A stretch of DNA of 64,000 bases from Vitrella brassicaformis (taxonomy: Eukaryota > Sar > Vitrellaceae), in contig CDMY01000366.1 of NCBI GenBank assembly GCA_001179505.1, positions 393,031 through 457,030 of the forward strand, read 5' to 3'. How positions within the stretch are numbered: position 1 is the stretch's first letter; each line of letters opens with the position of its first letter. Of the stretch, positions 58,049 to 64,000 are shown in pieces. Under the pieces are notes generated by a model that did not search any database, had not been told where the DNA came from, and worked only from the letters and a program-made list of their open reading frames with translations. A program made the position numbers and the translations under genes.

Positions 58049-59207
58049 GTCATAACCAATGGATGGATGTGACAAACCTTTAGTCGCATATGTATGTATG
58101 TATGTGTGACTCCTTCACTCCTGCTTGCCCACCCAACAGCTCGACGCTTCTCGGCTTGTGCAGCAGCCGGCCGATGTTGCAACATCTCCGCGAGGGTCAC
58201 ATACGCATAGCCGTCGTCTGCCGCCACCGAGGAAGTGACCTTGAAGGTGTAGCTGATGTGAATCCAGTCGATGTCATGCAAGTGCATCTCGCCTTCCTTC
58301 AGCTTGGAGGGGCGAGATTCAACCTCGGGCGTCAGAGTCGACGAAGACGACGGCTCGGCCACTGCAGCCACGGCCGACAGACAGACAGACACCTCGTGGC
58401 GTGTATCTTGCGTGTGTGTGTGTGTCTCGTCAGCGTGGCGAGGACATGATGAAAGGTTAGCTATTGCGGCACTCCACCCAAGCCCCATGAGGTACACTCA
58501 CACACGCAGCACCCATACATGTGTGTGTGTGTGTGTGTGACGGTGCATGCCTCCGCGACACAAATGTGTGTGTGTGTGTGCGTGTGTGTGCAGATACCTC
58601 TGCCACACACAGCTGAATCAATGGGGTTCGGCCAGAGACTGGGCGAATCGGTATATGCCGGTCTAATCGGTCAGTGCGACAAACGACATATACCGGTTGG
58701 CCCGGTGTGTGTGTGTGTGTGAGCAGTGCACACACACTCAACAGAGGGAGCGGCTTCGTGTCATTAGCCAGGGGCACTTGGCTCCTTCGTTTCGTGGGCG
58801 ATCAAAGCGCGCTTGGCAGTATCGATAGTGTGGCGTTTTGTATGGGCCATTGCATTGCATTGCATTGCATTACATTGCATTGCATTGATGAGTCTATGCA
58901 CATCAGCAGATGTCACCTTCCTGACCCCTCCCTCCCCGCCACTCCTCTGAGTGTGCCGGTTACCGACACACCCAGCGATACCCCTGACACAAACGGTCAA
59001 ACGGACAGCCCACTGCTTCATATTATCCACACACACACACACGAAGCGACGCAGACAGCCGCACACACACACGTGCCATCCCAGACAGCCAGTCACGTGC
59101 CCCCCGCTTGTATGGATGTGTAGCTGCTACGTCCGTCGGCCCTCACCCACTCACTCACCCAGCCACCCACCAGTCAGTCAGTCAGTCTATGTGTGCAATC
59201 AGTCGCC
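58049..59207. other. Spacer with one possible minus-strand exon
   Basis: On the minus strand, 58130-58375 reads VAEPSSSSTLTPEVESRPSK, then LHDIDWIHISYTFKVTSSVA and GYAYVTLAEMLQHRPAAAQA. It is protein-like and preceded by GTGGCTGCAG, but I cannot place its other exons. A (GCATT)n tract lies at 58849-58888. An imperfect inverted repeat with CGGTATATG/CATATACCG arms lies around 58649-58696. Confidence 0.35.
58849..58888. repeat. (GCATT)n pentanucleotide microsatellite
   Basis: Seven to eight tandem GCATT units with one substitution. Confidence 0.9.
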
Positions 59208-62053
59208 TCAGCCTCGCTGCTGGCTGCCCTTCCCTTGTGCAGCACGGCTGCCATCTGTCCGCCCAGCCCCGTTGGCCGACGGCGACGGCATCGGGCGCAT
59301 GCCCGTGGCGCCGGCGTGAATGTGATACTGCTGCACTGGCGATGGCTGGTTCATCATCATGTCGCGATGTGCTGGGGCTGGTGCGGGGCGGTGTGGCGAC
59401 GTCAGCACAAACGGCGGGCTGGCCGATTCAAACCCAAACCGCCCGACAGCAGGGTGAGGGAGTGCAGTGAGGTGGGGCGGGGCAGCGGGGGGCGATGGCT
59501 GGGCGGCAAACAGAGACGGGTGGGGGGGTAAGATGGGACGGGGCTGTGGGTAGAAGTGGCTGGCTATGTTGGGCATCAGGTAGTTGTGTGCCGGGCCGGG
59601 CGTCGCGGCACTCACCTGAGTGAGGCACAGACCGACACGGATAGACGCAGTGAGTGGACAGACAGATCGGTGGCTCATTTGTGTGAAGAGACGTCTTCCT
59701 TACAGGCAGGTTGACGACACGAGAGCTCTCTAAGGGGCCGCCAGCAGCGGGTGCAGACACGCGTGCACTGCCGACAGGCGCCTGTGCATAACAAAAAGGG
59801 AGAGACCATCTGGGCTGGTACCTGTGCCTGCCTGTGTCGGTGTGGCTGCTGGTGTACCTGCTGGTGGTCGTCCTGATGTGTCAAGTGCTGTAGTCGATCG
59901 CGCAACACAGCCAGCTGTGCCTCTGCCACACACATACACAGACGGTGCCATTGTCCATCCAATGAGAGTGTGCCACAGACCGACTCACCTTGCGACCCGG
60001 CTTCGGAGATAACGTTCCTCAGCTCTATATACATATGCTCGCACATATGCTCGCACTTGTCTTCCTGTACGTGAATCAATGGTCGCAATGCAATGCATGA
60101 TACCCAGCCAGCCAGCCATGCATTCATACCTGTTGCGTCGACGTCTCGCTTGTCCCTCCTCCCTCCACCTGCTGCTGCGATGCCGTCCGCACTGCTGTCG
60201 TCCGCAGGCTGCCCCCGGCTCCCTCAGGTGCTACTGCTTGCGGCGATGCTGCTGCCGCTGCCGCTGCTGCCGCCGATGACAATGTAGGTGCCTCAGCTGC
60301 GCCACCCTCACCTGCCCAAGGCACACACAAACACACACACACACACACAAATATGATGTGAGGCAGGTCGACGTGGGGGGCTCTAATCAGTGTGCGGCTG
60401 TGACCTTCGCTGCCCTCTCCGCTGCCGTCATCTACACCATCACCCTTGCCGCCGCTGCCATCGTCCGAATCTGCACACACCACACTCAGACACACAGACA
60501 GAGAGAGAGAGAGAGATAAGGCACATTCTCCATCCATCTGTGTGTGTCCGTGCCATCGTCGCTGTCGTCATCCATATCATCCCAACCGCCGCCATGGCCG
60601 TCGGAATCTACACCACACACACAGATAGAGAAGTAAATCCCAGCCATCCATCCATCCATGGCCACCATGTGTGTGCGTGTGTCCCTCTCTTCCCCTGTCC
60701 GCACCGTCATCATCCTGCAGCTGGTCTTCTACTTGGCCGTCGAAGACGTACGGCGCCACACGCCCCAGCGCCACACGGGCCAGCCGAGTGGTCACGGGGA
60801 AGCGGTCCTTGAAGGCACCGCTCGCACGCGCAGGCGCCTCAGTCGTCGAGACACGAACCCTCGCTGCAGACAATGACAGACAGAGAAGACACATGTGGCA
60901 TTGTGCAGAGCTGCCTGTCTGTCGGTCTCACCGTTGCCGAAGTTCTCCCACAAAATGGAAACCCACGCGACGAAGGTGTGGCTGTCGTCGGTGAGCACCA
61001 GAGTCCGCACATTACCGTTCCAGCTGAGTGTGGTGGTGCAGCCGGCCACCGGTGTGTGGGGCGACTGAGTGAGGAGGCCATCCAGACGGCCGCCTCCAAC
61101 ACGCCTGAACCACACACAGACACACACACACACACACACAATCACACAAACACCCCTCTGGCCACTGGTGGAATTCGTGTGATACCTGTTTAGAAGTATG
61201 TATGATGTGTCATTGATCTGGTGAGTCCAGCTGAAGTGGTGGAGGATCATGGCCTTGGCGAACGACGACAATGACGCATCGGTGTCCTCGAGAACGCTCA
61301 ACGCCCAGGGGCCTTCATAGTGGGAGATGCTTCTTTCCACTGGTGGGTCATGCTGTAGTCGGTGCTGCCGATACAGATGGAGGGCGCGAGGGAGGCTCGG
61401 GTTGACGTCCAGCCGGAACCCGGCCTGGTCCTTGATGGCCCCCACCTTACCGTTGCCACGCCAATGGTTGGCAAGGCGGAGGATCTGCAGGCAGCTGCCG
61501 TCACCGAAGTCGACGTGGCGGCCGACCACCATTAGCTGCGCCAACACACGAGCTAACAATCTATACGCCTACACGACACACACAGACAGAGAGAGAGGAG
61601 GGAATGAGTGAGGCTTCTCTGTTCCCTCCCGCCCCTCTGTGTGTGCCTTACCGTCTTGTTGGCGTGTTTGTTGATGTCAGGACTGGTGAGGGTGACGGGC
61701 AGCGTGCAGTAGCGGCACTGGCTGGCCCACTGCAGCACCTCTCGCGTCTCGTCCCACCGCCCGCCCTCCTCGGCTATCCGCACCGCCGCCAGCAGGTCAC
61801 CCATCCCCAGCGATGGGTCGAACCGCACCAGCTGCAGCTGTGGGGTGTTGATGCCATCGCCGTCACGCCTCAGTGAGTTGGCAAGGCGGTTGCGCAGCTC
61901 AGCGATGGTGAAGGAAGCCCGGATGCGCCGCGATGTGGCCCTGAGGCGGGAAACCGTGACGATGTCGGGCAGATGGCCCCGGCTGCCGACAAACAAGTGG
62001 CTAACGGGATGCTCCTGGGCGGCCATCGTCCCACCAGCACCCACGTCAGCCAT
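59208..62053 (-). CDS. Unknown family, tandem copy A, with Gln/His/Pro-rich tail
   Basis: The start is ATG at 62053 (MADVGAGGTMAAQEHPVSHL). The N-terminal region reads FTIAELRNRLANSLRRDGDG, MGDLLAAVRIAEEGGRW, LPVTLTSPDINKHANKTV. The next exon is RVLAQLMVVGRHVDFGDGSC, then SLSSFAKAMILHHFSWTHQI and TSYILLNR. Then come RLDGLLTQSPHTPVAGCTTT and LVLTDDSHTFVAWVSILWEN, and FKDRFPVTTRLARVALG. Several small acidic exons follow (DSDGHGGGWDDMDDDSDDGT, DSDDGSGGKGDGVDDGSGEG), then Ala-rich, Gln/His-rich and Pro-rich exons ending GSRAAQGKGSQQRG-stop at 59208. Copy B (62816 onward) shares the first three blocks in order but stops after the FKDRF block. I do not recognise the family. Confidence 0.65.
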
Positions 62054-62815
62054 CACGCCAAGCCGTTAACACATCTACGATGAATCCGACAACTGTCACC
62101 TGATGGCCGAAAAAGTGGGCTCGAAATGATCGAGTTCATTGCTCTCCTGAAGTATGTAACTGTAGACCGCATAGAATGGGAGGGGCGAGATGGCTTTCGG
62201 GGAGCTGAGCTTGCGCAGGGTCGACCTTGAAAGGCAAGAGCCATTTGCGGCTGTATCGGCTCCAGGCGGTAACCCGATGTGAGATCTACCGATTTGGAGC
62301 AAGCTGATTCATCCTTTCTATCCATCAGTGCTGCCGGCCGATGAGATTCCCTTCAAGTTCGATTGGATCATGACGGACGGTTCGTTCAAGCCAGCAGGTA
62401 TTCATCACATTTTGCGTCGACCTGTCTGTCCACTTGACTAAAACCCGTCTGTCATCCGTCTGCACGCACAGGCTATGGCAGCACCGGCCCCATGACAATG
62501 AAGTGGGATGGAGTGGGATGGAATGTGATGAATGCGATCATGACCACCCCACCCAATCAGTCGATCAGCCACTCACTCAGCCATGGAGACAGAGAGAGGA
62601 CAGCCAGTCAGTCGAGATACCTTTACTTACACGCATAAATCCATCAATACGAACGAACACCTTACCTGTGTGTGGTCGGCCAACCGCAGTGAGTGCAATT
62701 GAACTGCTCCCTCCCTCCCTCCCTCTGTCTGTCTGTCTGTCTGTCTGTCTGTGGTCGTCGTGTGTGTGCGCATTTGCTGCTCGTGTCAGTCGTGTTTGAT
62801 GCATACCTCAGCTGT
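62054..62815. other. Spacer between tandem paralogues
   Basis: Upstream of copy A and downstream of copy B. GAGCTGAGCTTGCGCAG near 62201-62217 is reminiscent of, but not identical to, the spacer octamer. (TCTG)n at 62724-62751. No gene is recognised. Confidence 0.5.
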
Positions 62816-64000
62816 CTATTGGCCGAAAAGGATGGCTGAGATGACGGCCCCCAGCACCACACGCGCCAGCCGAGTGGTCTCCAGGAAGCGGTCCTTGAAG
62901 GCACCGCCCACACCAGACACAGCCGACTCGGTCGTCACGATGTACACATCCACTGCGAACGAATGACAGGAGACGACAGCAGCGGACGGCGCATGAGAGT
63001 GAGTGCTGGGTGTGTGTGAGTGCTGGGTGTGCGTGTGCTTTTTACCCTCCCTCCCCCTGTTGTTGTACCGTCTGGACTGACCGGTGTTCATGTAGGGGCT
63101 CTTTATGATCATGATCCATGCCACGAACGAGTGGCCAGCGTCGGTCAGGACGAGACGATGATAAGCACAGCCGCCAACGGAGCGGCATGATGTCGTGGTG
63201 GTGCATCCCTCCACTGGTGTGTGGGGGGACTGTGTCAGCAGGGTGTTCAGCCGGCTGTTGTCGACATGCCTGACACACACACAGTGTGTGTCGTGACAGT
63301 GCCAGCACACAGTGATACCCCTCTTGACCTGTCGATCATACGGTAAGTGTAGTTCCTCGGGTGAGTCATGTGGAAGTGGTCGAGGATCTGTTCCTTGGCA
63401 AACGACGACACACACGAGGAGAGCCGAGCCTCCCGCGACAGCCAGCCAAAAGTCGGTGAGGGATATGCAATGTTGTTACGGACGGGCGGGTCATGCGGCT
63501 GTCGGTGCTGTTGGTAGGGGTGGTTGGCACCGAGGGGTGGGTCGACCTCCAGCTCGAAGCCGGGCTGGTCGATGATGGCCCGCACCTGATTACCGTGCTG
63601 GAACAGCTGGAAGGTCACACCGTCGCCGAAGTGGACGTGGCGGCCGACCATCCTGAGCTGCGCCAACACACGGGGAGCCGACACATACGCCTACACGACA
63701 CACACAGGACGACAGAGACAGACGCACAGAGAGAATGAGGCCCTCTCCCCCTCCCCCGCCCTCCCCGCCCGTCTGTTTGTTGGCTCACCGTTTTGTTTGC
63801 GTGTGTGTTGATGTCAGCACTACTGAGGGTCACAGGCAGCCCACAGTTGCCGCACTGCCCCGCCAGCTCAATCACCTCGCCCATCTCCACCCATGGCCTC
63901 TCCTCCACCACACACACAGCCGCCAGCAGATCATGTGCGCCGAAAAGGTCGTCGTCGAACCGCAGCAGCTGCACTTGCTGCCCATTCACCGCCCGCCGCA
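62816..64000 (-). CDS. Unknown family, tandem copy B, 5' end outside window
   Basis: The frame is open at the right edge (RRAVNGQQVQLLRFDDDLFG, AHDLLAAVCVVEERPW, LPVTLSSADINTHANKTV). Next come RVLAQLRMVGRHVHFGDGVT, SFAKEQILDHFHMTHPRNYT, RHVDNSRLNTLLTQSPHTPV, HRLVLTDAGHSFVAWIMIIK, then VYIVTTESAVSGVGGAFKDR and ARVVLGAVISAILFGQ-stop at 62816. Blocks shared with copy A: HANKTV, VGRHV(D/H)FGDG, LLTQSPHTPV(A/E)GCTTT, VLTD..H(T/S)FVAW, FKDRF..TTRLARV.LG. Copy B lacks the long low-complexity C-terminal part. Its last residues are hydrophobic. Function unknown. Confidence 0.65.

Noticed and set aside
58015-58497. Complete gene on the minus strand after the damaged gene
   Set aside because: One protein-like exon is visible but no start, partner exon or natural stop, so it is only noted in the spacer entry.
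301-64000. Many long frames rich in VCVCVC, HTHTHT, SVCLSVCL or DGWMDGW on both strands
   Set aside because: They are translations of TG/CA, TCTG and GATG simple repeats in introns and spacers, with no splice or composition support.
1-64000. tRNA, rRNA or transposon genes
   Set aside because: I looked for T-loop (GGTTCGANTCC) patterns, reverse transcriptase or transposase motifs and long terminal repeats and saw none; a covariance search would be needed to exclude small RNAs.

Overview
This window looks like nuclear DNA of a gene-dense, GC-rich protist, most likely a photosynthetic alveolate of the chromerid type (for example Vitrella). That assignment is an inference. The sequence itself shows short GT-AG introns (roughly 50-120 bp) whose 3' ends are usually a (TG)n tract followed by CAG, no operons, no ribosome-binding sites and no bacterial signals. 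Two adjacent genes carry signal-peptide-like plus transit-peptide-like leaders, as expected for a plastid of secondary origin. A doubled AAACCCTAA telo-box matches the TTTAGGG-type telomere repeat.

Layout, left to right: a 5'-truncated C2-like/coiled-coil gene (2-2222, +); a TM9SF nonaspanin (-) head to head with an RCC1-propeller protein (+) (3713-11100); a RING-type gene and a small coiled-coil gene (11413-13937, +); an EF-hand protein (-) opposite a START-domain protein (+) (14818-17095); a membrane protein of unknown function (-) opposite an alpha-carbonic anhydrase (+) (18015-20393); a probable plastid DEVD-box RNA helicase (-) opposite a second probable plastid protein (+) (20883-27577); a very long low-complexity RS/proline/alanine-rich protein (-) opposite a TMEM33/Pom33-type membrane protein (+) (28570-37041); an orphan gene (37888-39160, +); a duplicated locus of about 4.2 kb in two copies (39787-42748 and 44046-46850), each pairing an unknown minus-strand gene with a plus-strand secreted protein; EXO1-type nuclease (-) opposite an SH3/MYND protein (+) (47451-53990); a damaged gene (55309-58048, +); and two tandem paralogues of an unknown family on the minus strand (59208-62053 and 62816 to past the right edge).

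Two patterns run across the window. Most genes sit in head-to-head pairs with 105-303 bp between start codons. Every exact copy of the octamer TGCGAGCT/AGCTCGCA that I could find by eye lies in or at the edge of such a spacer, which makes it a candidate bidirectional promoter element. The other strong signals are a perfect 37-bp inverted repeat enclosing the MYND exon, an identical 281-bp tract between the duplicated loci that includes an intron, and secreted paralogues that keep the leader but diverge in the mature part.

Coordinates of multi-exon genes are the span from start codon to stop codon including introns. Exon joins were checked by reading frame by eye where stated; start codons are the weakest part.
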